Source: Treponema sp. (GTDB taxonomy: Bacteria; Spirochaetota; Spirochaetia; Treponematales; Treponemataceae). From it: a DNA stretch of 64,000 nt. Shown here in pieces: positions 8,729 through 19,050 of this stretch. Every line of letters starts with the position of its first letter. Within the stretch, counting starts at the first letter, position 1. The notes below the pieces were generated by a model. The model was given only the letters and a program-made list of their open reading frames with translations, had not been told where the DNA came from and made no database searches. The stretch lies in assembly GCA_024698325.1 (NCBI GenBank), contig JAILRG010000071.1, positions 1 to 64,000 of the forward strand, in the 5' to 3' direction. A program made the translations under genes and the position numbers.

Positions 8729-10679
8729 CAGGTCCCTGTATTCCGGTTAAATCCGGTTCTTCATATTTACCGCGGCGCACAAAACCGTCTTCATAGAAGA
8801 ATGTGACTGACTTTGTATCAGCAATCACTTCGTCCTTTTCATCACGGACATACACTTTGACGCCGGCATAAACGGTTCCGCTTACCATGACTTTACCGAC
8901 GACCTTAAGCTCACGCAAACGCGCCTGAATCTTTGCGATTTCGTCGTTAATGTCATCATTTTCATTGAGGATTTCATCCCGCCGCTTAATAGAATTAGCG
9001 AGATTCTCTTCCTTGTCTTTCGGCAGCGTACGGCGGGCTTTCTTCATGCTTTCAAGCGCACTGATATTAAGCTCAAGCTCATCAAGTTCCTTGACATTAG
9101 AAGACTGATTATCCTGCAGTTCCAGAAGCCGCTGTTTTGCCTTGGGGTCATAGCCGACTTCAAGCACAGTCTCGGTACCGCCGCCAGTAGAACCGATATT
9201 CTTTGCCGCGATAATCTCCGTAGCAAAAAGATGACCGCCGGTAATCTGAGCGCGCTTTCCCTGAAGGACGATTTTTTTCATCGCGGTTACATCACTGTTC
9301 ATGATGGAGTCGTTTACGATGACATTTTCGCCGACAGAAACTTTCGTGTTCTGAATAAACTTTGCCCACAACGTCTTTCCGCAGATAATCTCGCCTTCAT
9401 CGCGTCCCATAATACCCTGGGAAACGATGATGTTTCCGTCAGATTCAATGTGGCAGCGTCCGACTGCACCGGAGATTTCAATATCACCGCTAGCCTTAAT
9501 ATTAAATCCGTCTTCAACATTGCCCTTACAGACAACCTTGCCGTTAAATGTAATATTACCAGTCTTGATATTAACGCCCTCAACCTCCATAACAGGCTCA
9601 ACAGAAACCTTGTCGTTTGCAAACAAAAACTGACCGTTTGTAGCAGCCAGAATTGTCAGGCCGTCTTTATCTACAGTAACATTCTTTCCCAATGGCAGCG
9701 GAATATCCTTACCGTCTTTAGCTTCAAGGAAGACACCGAAGAGCGTGTGTCCATTGCGCCCCTTCTCTGCCGGTACCTTATGAGCCAACGGCTCTCCTTC
9801 AAAAACATTTTGAATATTATTCAGCTCTTTAAAGTCGACCTGTCCGGAATCCGTAATCTTTGCACGAAGTTTTGAGCGGTCTGTCTCTTTCTCATAGACC
9901 ATATAGGCATCTTTACCGTCAATGGCCGCGGGAGCCTCGGCAACAACCATCGGCTCGTTGTAAATAGGCGCATCAACCGCAAGGGCAATCTTTTCTTCAG
10001 CGAAGTCAGAATTAACCCCCTGGCTTTTAAGCGCTTTTATAATCATATCCCGGCTTACGTCAGCGCCACCTTGAATCGGAGGGCTGATAGTCACCGTGGC
10101 AGTCATTTCATCTTTTGCGATTTCGACAACAAATATTGCGTCTCCCGCAGGATTATGCTCGTATTCACCGATAATCTCATATTCATCATTCGTACCGGTT
10201 TCTGCAAGCTGCTTTATTCTATTTTCGTCAAGCGATTTGTTGTCCGGGCGACGCGCCTGAGAAATAATGTCCTCTGCGCGAACGGGTACTCCTTCGCCAA
10301 CCGGAAGTGTGACTTTAAGCATAACATCGGAGCCGAATCGGTGAATGTAGAACGCGCCGTTTCTGTCGTTGCTCTGTTCCTGCTCTGCAAGCTCTTCTTC
10401 TGAAAGTATGCCGGCAGCCATGTCCTTTGCAATCTTTGCAACAGCGTCAGCATTCTGGTATGCACGGATACGCCACGGCTTTTTTGCCAGCCCAAGGAAT
10501 CCCTCAAAGCCCCGCTCCAAAACCTCATACTCCAGATTGTTTACATGACATTCAAGCTGAACAGCAGCATCCGCTAAAGCCTCGTCCAATGTATCAGCCT
10601 GAACCTCAACATTCTGAAGCTCCTGATCTGTTTTGAGCTGGCTTGCCATGTCCTTACGAATTACATCCAGTGTAACCAT
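8709..10679 (-). CDS. fapA: FapA family protein (DUF342) with Jag-N-like N-terminus
   Basis: ORF 8709..10769; start MVTLDVIRKDM at 10679 preferred because it leaves only the fliA boundary; repetitive beta-rich core GNVEDGFNIKASGDIEISGAVGRCHIESDGNIIVSQGIMGRDEGEI. Confidence 0.85.
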   Translation of the reverse strand: MVTLDVIRKDMASQLKTDQELQNVEVQADTLDEALADAAVQLECHVNNLEYEVLERGFEGFLGLAKKPWRIRAYQNADAVAKIAKDMAAGILSEEELAEQEQSNDRNGAFYIHRFGSDVMLKVTLPVGEGVPVRAEDIISQARRPDNKSLDENRIKQLAETGTNDEYEIIGEYEHNPAGDAIFVVEIAKDEMTATVTISPPIQGGADVSRDMIIKALKSQGVNSDFAEEKIALAVDAPIYNEPMVVAEAPAAIDGKDAYMVYEKETDRSKLRAKITDSGQVDFKELNNIQNVFEGEPLAHKVPAEKGRNGHTLFGVFLEAKDGKDIPLPLGKNVTVDKDGLTILAATNGQFLFANDKVSVEPVMEVEGVNIKTGNITFNGKVVCKGNVEDGFNIKASGDIEISGAVGRCHIESDGNIIVSQGIMGRDEGEIICGKTLWAKFIQNTKVSVGENVIVNDSIMNSDVTAMKKIVLQGKRAQITGGHLFATEIIAAKNIGSTGGGTETVLEVGYDPKAKQRLLELQDNQSSNVKELDELELNISALESMKKARRTLPKDKEENLANSIKRRDEILNENDDINDEIAKIQARLRELKVVGKVMVSGTVYAGVKVYVRDEKDEVIADTKSVTFFYEDGFVRRGKYEEPDLTGIQGPDGYSSN

Positions 10680-10683
10680 GCTT

Positions 10684-11478
10684 TTAGAATATTCCTTTTC
10701 GCAGATTTGTAAGCTTTGCCCGTAAACGCAGATTTGCTTTAGTATGAAGCTGTGAAATGCGGGATTCACTTACATCAAGAACCTGACCGATTTCCTTGAA
10801 CGTCAAATCCTCGTGATAGTACAGGACGATGACCATTTTTTCTTTTTCCGGCAGTTCATTGATAGCCTGAATGATAACCTTGCGAACTTCTTCCCGTTCT
10901 ACATGTACATCAGGATTCATGCTTGACGGAGACTCGATGCTGTCGCCGATAGACATATGATCATTATCATCACCTGAGTACCAGACATCATTAAGGGAAA
11001 GCACGCTTGTTCCGCTGACTTTCATAACAGTCTGCTGGAACTCATCCTCGCTCATGTTCATTTCTTTTGCGATTTCAGCATCTGTTGCAGGACGTCCCAA
11101 CCGGGATTCGAGCTCAACAATGACATCTTCAATTTCGCGGGATTTCTGGCGGACTGAGCGGGGAACCCAGTCGAGCTGGCGCATTTCATCGAAAATCGCA
11201 CCACGGATGCGGGTAACAGCGTATGTCTTAAATTTTACATTTTTATCAGGATCGTATTTATTGATTGCATCCAACAAGCCGAATTGTCCAAAGCCGACCA
11301 AATCGTCAAACTCTATGCTTGCAGGAAGCCCCACAGAAACCTTACCTGCCACATATTTTACCAAAGGCATATACTGACGAATAAACTTATCTCGAAGTGC
11401 AGAGGAACGAGTCTTCTTAAACTCGCGCCACAGATTCTCTTCTTCCTGCTCGTCAATTTCTGGCTTTATATATTCCAT
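10684..11478 (-). CDS. fliA: RNA polymerase sigma factor FliA/WhiG family
   Basis: 264 aa; LVKYVAGKVSVGLPASIEFDDLVGFGQFGLLDAINKYDP, LPEKEKMVIVLYYHEDLTFKEIGQVLDVSESRISQLH. Confidence 0.96.
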   Translation of the reverse strand: MEYIKPEIDEQEEENLWREFKKTRSSALRDKFIRQYMPLVKYVAGKVSVGLPASIEFDDLVGFGQFGLLDAINKYDPDKNVKFKTYAVTRIRGAIFDEMRQLDWVPRSVRQKSREIEDVIVELESRLGRPATDAEIAKEMNMSEDEFQQTVMKVSGTSVLSLNDVWYSGDDNDHMSIGDSIESPSSMNPDVHVEREEVRKVIIQAINELPEKEKMVIVLYYHEDLTFKEIGQVLDVSESRISQLHTKANLRLRAKLTNLRKGIF

Positions 11479-11496
11479 GCAATCACACCTTTTGCT

Positions 11497-12309
11497 CTAA
11501 TTTTCTTTTGCCAATATTGTTTGTATTGCCTGTGCCATGACAGACGCATTCTGTTCAACCGCAACACCGCCTTTCGCACTTCCAGTAGAAGCTAGCGAAA
11601 CAGGAGGCTCTGAACCTCCGGTCGCAAAATCGCTGTCCCTAATTACTTCTGAAGGCTGCGCCCCGGATGCAGGTGACCCGAAATCACCGATGTCCGGAAG
11701 CTCATCCAAATCAGCTCCGCCAGCTTTTGCCGGCTGCACTCCCGATGCCACGGGAGGTTTCGGCGCAGCTTGCGCCAGCGGAATCGGCTGGAAAGCCGGC
11801 TCTGACGAAGCCGCAGAAGAAGCTGAATCCGACGCCACAGGACGGGCCGGCTCATCCTCGTCATCTGGAACAGGCTCTGCGGGATCTGCACTGACAGTCC
11901 GCTCCGAAACAGAACCTGCAGCAGCCGGTTCTTCAGGCTCCTGTTTTTTTTCTGCAGCAGGCGTCACAATAGCATGTGCATTATCTACTGCAAACCTGGG
12001 CTCCTGGGAATCATCCGCAAGAGCGTCATCATCAATAGTGATATCTACAAGACCACCGGAACCACGAGAGCCCTCTCCACCAGAGGATGAGGTGTCGAAG
12101 CCCGAGTCTGCAGAGTCTGAAAGGAATCGCTGGAATAAAAAGGAAATGCCGGCCCCAAGAACCCCGCAGATACCTGCACTGATAAGCGCACGCAGCAGTA
12201 TATGGCCGAAGCTAATACCAGAAAAAAGTCCAACAAGAAATGAAAATACGAACCCGACTACAGCAGCTATGCCTATACTCTTCGGGGCTATCATTTCTTC
12301 TCCTCCCAT
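11497..12309 (-). CDS. Treponemal membrane hypothetical protein, low-complexity C-terminal region
   Basis: 270 aa; two N-terminal hydrophobic segments, then Ser/Ala/Pro/Glu-rich tail; between flhG and fliA. Confidence 0.65.
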   Translation of the reverse strand: MGGEEMIAPKSIGIAAVVGFVFSFLVGLFSGISFGHILLRALISAGICGVLGAGISFLFQRFLSDSADSGFDTSSSGGEGSRGSGGLVDITIDDDALADDSQEPRFAVDNAHAIVTPAAEKKQEPEEPAAAGSVSERTVSADPAEPVPDDEDEPARPVASDSASSAASSEPAFQPIPLAQAAPKPPVASGVQPAKAGGADLDELPDIGDFGSPASGAQPSEVIRDSDFATGGSEPPVSLASTGSAKGGVAVEQNASVMAQAIQTILAKEN

Positions 12310-12384
12310 CTATCAGATTACGGCAAAACCGCCGTTAGGTCAAGTTTTTTTAAGCTTATAGTCTGCTTTAAGGCAGCTTAGAAG

Positions 12385-13251
12385 CTATTTTTTACGCAGG
12401 AATTTCTTAATGAAGTTCGAAAATCCGTCTTCATTGGAAATTTCACTCTTTTCAATTCTGCTGACAATGTGCTTTACACACTGCGCAGGCTTTGACGTCG
12501 GGTTAACCACCATAAACGGCTTCTGGCGTAACACAGATGCGGTGACAACAGGATCATCATACACAAAGCCCATGTAATCAACCTTATAATTCAGGAACTG
12601 ACCGACAATCGTCGTAATGCGGTCAGAAATACGTTTTCCTTCGTCGGCAGAATGAACGCGATTAACCAAAAGCTTAATGTTGATTTCGCGGTCGATGAAC
12701 TCTGTCGTGATAATTTTGATGATGCCATACGCATCGGTAATCGCCGTAGGCTCCGGTGTCGTAACAACGTACACTTCATCAACTGCAGCAACAAACTGGA
12801 GGACATTGTTTGCAATACCCGCACCAGTGTCAATGATGATGATATCCGCATTAGCGAGCTGGCTGAACTGAGTCGCGAAATCCTCCAGCTCCTCTACGGT
12901 AAGATTTGCAATCTTTGAAAACCCGTTCGCACCGGCAATAAACTTAATGCCGAACTCCGTATCAAGGATTATTTCCTGAAGCGTCTTCTGCTTATTGATA
13001 ACCTGCATAAGATTATACTGAGGAATGACGTTCAGAAGCACATTGACGTTTGCCATTCCAAGGTCACCATCAATCAGAACAACTTTTTTGCCCATCTGTG
13101 CATACGCAATCGCCATGTTTACCGAGAGGTTTGTTTTACCCACACCGCCCTTACCGCTGGTAATGGCAATACTACGGGTTTTGTGAGGCTTTGAGCCATC
13201 CGCTTTTTCATAGCCCATCAATTCTTTTAACTCTTTTGCCTGGTCTTCCAT
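12385..13251 (-). CDS. flhG: MinD/ParA-family flagellar number regulator FlhG (YlxH)
   Basis: DQAKELKELM N-terminal motif, SGKGGVGKTNLSVNMA deviant Walker A; follows flhF. Confidence 0.93.
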   Translation of the reverse strand: MEDQAKELKELMGYEKADGSKPHKTRSIAITSGKGGVGKTNLSVNMAIAYAQMGKKVVLIDGDLGMANVNVLLNVIPQYNLMQVINKQKTLQEIILDTEFGIKFIAGANGFSKIANLTVEELEDFATQFSQLANADIIIIDTGAGIANNVLQFVAAVDEVYVVTTPEPTAITDAYGIIKIITTEFIDREINIKLLVNRVHSADEGKRISDRITTIVGQFLNYKVDYMGFVYDDPVVTASVLRQKPFMVVNPTSKPAQCVKHIVSRIEKSEISNEDGFSNFIKKFLRKK

Positions 13252-13254
13252 ACT

Positions 13255-14538
13255 TTATTCCTCCGGGAACACATCATCGATATGCGTACGATCGATTGTG
13301 AAATCATTTAGTCTAGTTAAAAATCGGGTAACAGTAGCACGCTCAAAATTCTTTGCAGCCTGCTGTCCGTCTGTTATATACGAAATCTTCTTGTTTTCAT
13401 CTGACAGTACGCTGATTACATTTCCATACGTCGATGATTCATCGCATTTTGTAATGATGACAGAACCGTAATTAAACTGTGCGTAATTCTTAAGTATTGT
13501 GGTCAAATCCCGGGCTTTCGTTCCTGCCATGCAGGCCAGATACACATCGGGATGCAGCCCGTCCACATCGAGCAGCGCACGGAGCTTTGCAATGTTTTCA
13601 TAGTCGTTGGGACTGTAGCCGCTGGTATCGATAATCAGGGCATCCAGGGACTTTTTGTAGGCATCAAAGATTTTCTTTACATCATCTGGATATTCAGCCT
13701 TGTCTACCGGCACATTCATCATCTCGCCATAACGGCGCAGCTGCTCTTCGGCACCAACACGAGTATGGTCAAGCGTTACAAGCCGTATTTCAGGCCGGGT
13801 CTTTCCTGCATTTTTTGCAGTAAGAATAAGGCACGCCGCCATTTTTGCGATTGTCGTTGTTTTTCCTACCCCGGTGGGGCCGACAATGACAATGACATGC
13901 GGCAGACGATGATGAGTGACCGGGGCTATATGAATTGACTGGCCAATCCAGTCGACGACAGCCTTCTGCACAGCATCAAAATCATCAAGCTTTTCAAGCG
14001 GGAACTCATTTCGGATGCGCGCCGTAATCTTACTGATGTAAGAGAATGTAAACTCATTTTCTGCAAGCAAATCTTCAATGCGCTTTATTGTCGGATGAGC
14101 ATCGTCAGCATTGGTCGCCACAGAAATCTGCTCCATCTTTTCTTCAAGGAGCTGCGTCAGGCTGTCAATTTTTTTATTCATCTGGACAAGCTGAACGGCA
14201 GAGACCGGATTTACGCCAGCTTTCTGCAACAGCTCGTCGCGGTTTTTCTGAAAGGAATCCGCCGGTAACGCACTTCCATACGCTGACGGAAGGCGTCCTC
14301 GTTCTGTACCGGGAAAATCACCGCGCAGTGAGTCCAGACGCTCACTCTTGTCAGAAACAACGTACGTTGCCTCTATTACCTGCCTCTGTCCGAATCCCAG
14401 AAAGCCGCCCTTAAGACGTGTATGATAGTCAAGAATGCTTGCATCCTTACCATACATATTAAACAACAGTCTTCTGCATTCATCCAGATTACGTGCCGTT
14501 ATGGTACGCTTTTTCTGGAGTCCATCATCACTGTACAT
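13255..14538 (-). CDS. flhF: Flagellar biosynthesis SRP-like GTPase FlhF
   Basis: GPTGVGKTTTIAKMAA, LVTLDHTRVGAEEQLRRYGEMMNVP, ALIIDTSGYSPND. Confidence 0.95.
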   Translation of the reverse strand: MYSDDGLQKKRTITARNLDECRRLLFNMYGKDASILDYHTRLKGGFLGFGQRQVIEATYVVSDKSERLDSLRGDFPGTERGRLPSAYGSALPADSFQKNRDELLQKAGVNPVSAVQLVQMNKKIDSLTQLLEEKMEQISVATNADDAHPTIKRIEDLLAENEFTFSYISKITARIRNEFPLEKLDDFDAVQKAVVDWIGQSIHIAPVTHHRLPHVIVIVGPTGVGKTTTIAKMAACLILTAKNAGKTRPEIRLVTLDHTRVGAEEQLRRYGEMMNVPVDKAEYPDDVKKIFDAYKKSLDALIIDTSGYSPNDYENIAKLRALLDVDGLHPDVYLACMAGTKARDLTTILKNYAQFNYGSVIITKCDESSTYGNVISVLSDENKKISYITDGQQAAKNFERATVTRFLTRLNDFTIDRTHIDDVFPEE

Positions 14539-16657
14539 CTATCTCTCCCAAAATCTCCAGACTTACGTTATGACCTGCGGCCATCACTTCAGTTATGGAA
14601 AGCACAACGGCTCCCGGAATGTCTCTATCTATTGAAGAGCGCACCAGCGCCCGAACTTCGGATGCGCAGAGAATAATCGGCAGGAAGTTCCGTTCACGAA
14701 CCTGCGTGATTGCAGAGCTGACAGCGCTAATCCATTTGCGGTCGTCAACAGGGTCGAAGGCGACGAACGGCTCACCACCATCTTTTGGTGTGACCGCGTG
14801 CTGCAATATCTTCTCTGAAGCAGACTGGGAAAGCTTAAGTACGCTAAGCTTTCTGTCGCTATCCACATACTGCAGACAAATCTGCAAGCCAAGCGCCTCG
14901 CGGACTTTTTCCACCAAGAGGCCGCTAGTGTGCGGCAACATGGCGAAGTTTGCCAGAGTTTCCAGAATAACTACAATATTTCTGATAGACACCTGCTCGC
15001 GGAGCAGGCCCTGCAGGACTTTCTCAATCTGACCGTAGGTATACCGATTGTCTCCAGAAAGTACTTCGTCAACAACGACCGGATTGGTTTCCTTAATCTT
15101 ATTGAGGATTGCGGCAACTTCCTGGCGGCCAAGAATTTCGGCAGCGTGGCCTCTGATTATTTCAGTCAAATGCGTTGCGATGATTGTCGGCGGGTCGATG
15201 ACCGCATATCCGCGGCGCTCAGCTTCGGCCCGATCTTCCTCGCTAACCCAGATTGCCGGCATACCGAAGGCAGGCTCAGTCGTGCGCTCTCCCTGCATTT
15301 CCTCGACGACACCGCCGGTATTCATGCAGAGGTAGTAGCCGATTTTGATTTTGCTTCTGCCTGCTTCTATGCCGCGGATTTTAAAGCTGTATTCGTTCGG
15401 GTCGAGCGTCATATTGTCGATGATGCGTATGCGTGGAACGACAAGGCCAAGATCGAGAGCTGCCTCGCGCCGGATACGGGTAACGCGTTCCAAAAGCTCA
15501 GCGCCTTTTTCCTTGTCCACAAGCGGGATAAGCGCATAGCCAAGCTCGAGCGAAAGCGGATCAAGCGGCACAACCGGACTGACTTCCTCCGGGCTGCTTC
15601 CCGTCTGCGTCTTTGCCTTGGCCGCCTGTTCGTCGGCAAGCTTTTTGGCAAACGTTGCTTTTTCCCTGCTAAGCAGGCGGAAGCCCAGAAAACCAAGTCC
15701 ACTGCCAATAATGAGCAGCGTAAGCACAAGCGCCATCGAGTCGTGAAAGATAAAGCTCATCAAAACGAGGATTGCACCTGCGATGATATAGACATACCCG
15801 CTTACAGAGAGCTGTTTTTTAAGCTGATCGCCCAAAAGCTCCTCGCTGTTACTGCCAGTGACGAGGATACCGGTTGCTACCGCAAGCAGAAGTGACGGCA
15901 GCTGGCTTAGAAGGCCGTCGCCGATAGTCAGCTTGGAATAGGTGTCAAGCGCTCCGCCAACACCTGTTATCGGCATACTGTGCCGAATGCGCGCGATAAT
16001 AATGCCTGCGACAAGATTAATCACCGTGATAAAGATGCCGGCCTTGACGTTTCCGCTTACGAACTTAGTGGCACCGTCCATAGCAGAGTAAAAGTCACTT
16101 TCGCGTTGAATCGAAGCTTTTTTCTCGCGCGCCTGCTCGTCAGTGATAGATCCGCTGTTCAACTCACTGTCGACAGCAAACATCTTTGAGTTCATTGAAT
16201 CCAGGGCAAAGCGGGCTGCAACTTCGGAAACACGAGTCGCACCTTTTGTAATGACAACAGTCTGAATGATAATCAGAATGATGAAAATGACCATACCGGT
16301 AACAAGCTCGCCGTTACCGGCCACGATGCTGGCAAAGCCCTTTATCATGTCGCCGTCAAACCTGTCAAAGCCGACATAACCGTTTGTCAGGATAAAACGC
16401 GTGGAACACACATTGAGCGCAAGCCCGTAAATAGTCGTAAGCAGAATAATACGGGGAAATGAAGAAAAATCAGAGGCCTTTGGCGTCGAAAGAACGACCA
16501 GCAGCACAATCGATGCCACTGCGATGTTCGCCACCATGAGTACATTCAGAACAAAACCTGTTACCGGCAGCAAAAGCATCAGAACGATGACAATAGCCGC
16601 TACCGCAACAGTCTGATTCTGCACAATATTCAAAAATTTACCAAAACGGTTAGCCAT
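14528..16657 (-). CDS. flhA: Flagellar biosynthesis protein FlhA
   Basis: 709 aa; FARFALDSMNSKMFAVDSELNSGSITDEQAREKKASIQRESDFYSAMDGATKFVSGN-type conserved region. Confidence 0.97.
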   Translation of the reverse strand: MANRFGKFLNIVQNQTVAVAAIVIVLMLLLPVTGFVLNVLMVANIAVASIVLLVVLSTPKASDFSSFPRIILLTTIYGLALNVCSTRFILTNGYVGFDRFDGDMIKGFASIVAGNGELVTGMVIFIILIIIQTVVITKGATRVSEVAARFALDSMNSKMFAVDSELNSGSITDEQAREKKASIQRESDFYSAMDGATKFVSGNVKAGIFITVINLVAGIIIARIRHSMPITGVGGALDTYSKLTIGDGLLSQLPSLLLAVATGILVTGSNSEELLGDQLKKQLSVSGYVYIIAGAILVLMSFIFHDSMALVLTLLIIGSGLGFLGFRLLSREKATFAKKLADEQAAKAKTQTGSSPEEVSPVVPLDPLSLELGYALIPLVDKEKGAELLERVTRIRREAALDLGLVVPRIRIIDNMTLDPNEYSFKIRGIEAGRSKIKIGYYLCMNTGGVVEEMQGERTTEPAFGMPAIWVSEEDRAEAERRGYAVIDPPTIIATHLTEIIRGHAAEILGRQEVAAILNKIKETNPVVVDEVLSGDNRYTYGQIEKVLQGLLREQVSIRNIVVILETLANFAMLPHTSGLLVEKVREALGLQICLQYVDSDRKLSVLKLSQSASEKILQHAVTPKDGGEPFVAFDPVDDRKWISAVSSAITQVRERNFLPIILCASEVRALVRSSIDRDIPGAVVLSITEVMAAGHNVSLEILGEIDVQ

Positions 16658-16674
16658 TCTCCCACCCGGTCAAC

Positions 16675-17907
16675 TCATTTTTTCTTATTGAGGTAATCAA
16701 TTTGTGTATAAATCGTAACTATTGCACTTATATACGCTTCTGGAATTATATCACCAACATTTGTTTCTGCATAGAGGGCGCGGGCCAAAGGCCTGTTTTC
16801 CACGACAGGAACGTCATGCTCTTTTGCAATCGATTTTATCCGGAACGCAAGCTCATCAGCGCCTTTTGCCGTAACGCGCGGAGCGTCGTACTTGTCGCTT
16901 TCGTACTGCAGGGAAACGGCAAAATGCGTCGGGTTTGTGATGACGACGTCACTTTCGGCGACAGCCTGCGGCATATTTCGCTGCAAAAGCGCGCGCTGTG
17001 CCTGCTCCAAATGGCTTTTTACCTCAGGGTCGCCTTCCTGCTCCTTGTATTCCTGCTTGACTTCCTGTTTGGTCATCTTCATGCTTTCGATAAACTGCTT
17101 ACGCTGCACAATATAGTCCGGCACACTGATGGCAAGAAACACGACGGCGCAAATCACAAGGATTTCAGCGGCACAGAGTGCAATGCGGCTTAGCGCAAGA
17201 TAGACATGCGGCACAGAAAGCAGCTGAAGAATCTTCGGCAGGTTTGCTGAAATAATCAGAAATCCAACCAATGACACAACCCCAATCTTGACCATTGATT
17301 TTATGAAATTAAAGCCACCCTCGAACGAAAAGATGGTCTTTTTCAGATACTGACCAAGACGCGGTGCAATTTTTGAAAACTGCGGCTCAATCGGCTTGGT
17401 GGAAAAGATAAAGCCCCGGTTCTGTACGATATTTGCGGCGACAGCGCCGGCCGCCCCGATAAGCGAGAGCGGAAGCACCATTTTCAGGAGCGTCAGAAAA
17501 AACGTTGCCGCAAATGCGCCCTGCATAAAGTCTCCGGAAGCACAGCGGGTAAAATAGTAACGCAGAATATCAAGACACCAGCGAAGATACGTTGGAGCCG
17601 CTATGATGAGCGTAATAACGCCCAAAAGCATAACAAGCGATGAGGCAAGCTCCGGACTTTTTGCAACGCGACCTTCTTCGCGCGCCTTACGGATTTTTGT
17701 TTCTGTAGGCTCTTCGGTGCGGCCTTCATCTTCAGCAGCAAACCACTGAAGGTCAATGTGCGAAAGGTCAAGCGGAGGCCGTTTTCTTTTCGGGGCAAAA
17801 AGAGCACAAGCGCCGGCTGCACGGGCACTTTCTGCCAATCTTACAACTCCTGCAGGACCGGTACCGCGCCTCAAACCTGCAGGGGACGAAAAAGAGGCAG
17901 ATTTCAT
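16675..17907 (-). CDS. flhB: Flagellar biosynthesis protein FlhB, with N-terminal extension
   Basis: EDEGRTEEPTETKIRKAREEGRVAKSPEL and autocleavage site NPTHFAVSLQY; start overlaps fliR stop (ATGA). Confidence 0.96.
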   Translation of the reverse strand: MKSASFSSPAGLRRGTGPAGVVRLAESARAAGACALFAPKRKRPPLDLSHIDLQWFAAEDEGRTEEPTETKIRKAREEGRVAKSPELASSLVMLLGVITLIIAAPTYLRWCLDILRYYFTRCASGDFMQGAFAATFFLTLLKMVLPLSLIGAAGAVAANIVQNRGFIFSTKPIEPQFSKIAPRLGQYLKKTIFSFEGGFNFIKSMVKIGVVSLVGFLIISANLPKILQLLSVPHVYLALSRIALCAAEILVICAVVFLAISVPDYIVQRKQFIESMKMTKQEVKQEYKEQEGDPEVKSHLEQAQRALLQRNMPQAVAESDVVITNPTHFAVSLQYESDKYDAPRVTAKGADELAFRIKSIAKEHDVPVVENRPLARALYAETNVGDIIPEAYISAIVTIYTQIDYLNKKK

Positions 17908-18710
17908 AGGGCACCCCCGCCGGCCGCCGAGAAAAAAGCTTCCAGCTGAGAGAAGCCTGCAGCAAAGGCGCGGATAAAATAATCGCAGAGCTGCGGCATA
18001 AGCATGGTGATAATAAAAAACGTCGTTAAAATCATTATCGGGAAGCCTTCGCTCATAAGGTTCATCATTGGTGCTGCCTTTGAAAGCACACCCATGGTCA
18101 CCGAAATTAAAAGCAGCGTTCCCATAATCGGAATTGCAATAACGAAGGCATTTGCGAACAACGCGGTAAGCCCCTTTAAGAGGAAGCCCGCTATCGGGCC
18201 AGTTGAAGTTGCAAGCGTAAAAGCGTTCAGGGAGTCAAAACTTGCCGTAAGCGCCCTGCCGAACAGCAGCTGCGTCCAGTGATTCTGCATAAAAATCAGC
18301 ATCGCTATCAAGTTCAGGTACTGTCCCATAAGAGGATTTTCAACCTGGCTCAATGCATCATACACTTCCGAAGCCGAAAAACCCATTTGAAACGCAAAAA
18401 ACTGACCGGCCGCACTGAACGCGGAAAAGATAATGGACACATAAAAGCCCATCAGGATGCCGATAAGGGCCTCGCCTGTCAGAAGCAGCACATACAGCAA
18501 GGAAAAGCTGCCGTCAGCATTGATAAAAGAATCATAGACAGAAAAATCAACATGGGGCGCAATCAGATACGCCATATAGCCGGTAAGCGCAACTTTAGCT
18601 ATCCGCGGAACCGTACGTATTGAAAAAAGAGGAAGCGTCATGACAAGCGCAAAACAGCGCACCGCCACAAGAAGATAGACCGGTGCCTGCGCTACGATAC
18701 GTTCAAGCAA
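17904..18710 (-). CDS. fliR: Flagellar biosynthesis protein FliR
   Basis: 268 aa multi-TM; order between fliQ and flhB. Confidence 0.94.
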   Translation of the reverse strand: MLERIVAQAPVYLLVAVRCFALVMTLPLFSIRTVPRIAKVALTGYMAYLIAPHVDFSVYDSFINADGSFSLLYVLLLTGEALIGILMGFYVSIIFSAFSAAGQFFAFQMGFSASEVYDALSQVENPLMGQYLNLIAMLIFMQNHWTQLLFGRALTASFDSLNAFTLATSTGPIAGFLLKGLTALFANAFVIAIPIMGTLLLISVTMGVLSKAAPMMNLMSEGFPIMILTTFFIITMLMPQLCDYFIRAFAAGFSQLEAFFSAAGGGAL

Positions 18711-18737
18711 TATCCCACCCCAAGACCATCACGACAC

Positions 18738-19016
18738 TTAGCTTTGCGCCAGCGCTGGAATCATAGAAAAGAGGTTGATGGTGTACCCGCGCATTGAAGC
18801 GAGCATCCAGCTTCCGAGCAAGGCTATAATGCCAAGGATGACAAGCATCTTAGGCAGGAACGTAAGGGTCTGCTCCTGAATGGAAGTAGTCGCCTGAAAA
18901 ATAGCAACGATAAGTCCCACTAACAGCGCGGCTCCAAGAACCGGCGAGCAGAGCATAAACACCTGCCACACAGCACCGCGCATCAGCACTACAATCTGAC
19001 CAATATCCATCTGCAA
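18738..19016 (-). CDS. fliQ: Flagellar biosynthesis protein FliQ
   Basis: 92 aa; ALLVGLIVAIFQATTSIQEQTLTFLPKM. Confidence 0.96.
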   Translation of the reverse strand: MQMDIGQIVVLMRGAVWQVFMLCSPVLGAALLVGLIVAIFQATTSIQEQTLTFLPKMLVILGIIALLGSWMLASMRGYTINLFSMIPALAQS

Positions 19017-19050
19017 ACCTCCCTATAAGCATTGCGGATTTTACGAACTC

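Noticed and set aside
17720-17760. LQWFAAEDEG in FlhB resembling the LNLQFFA leader of phage capsid proteins
   Set aside because: The downstream sequence is unambiguous FlhB and no phage genes are nearby; the resemblance is a short coincidental motif.
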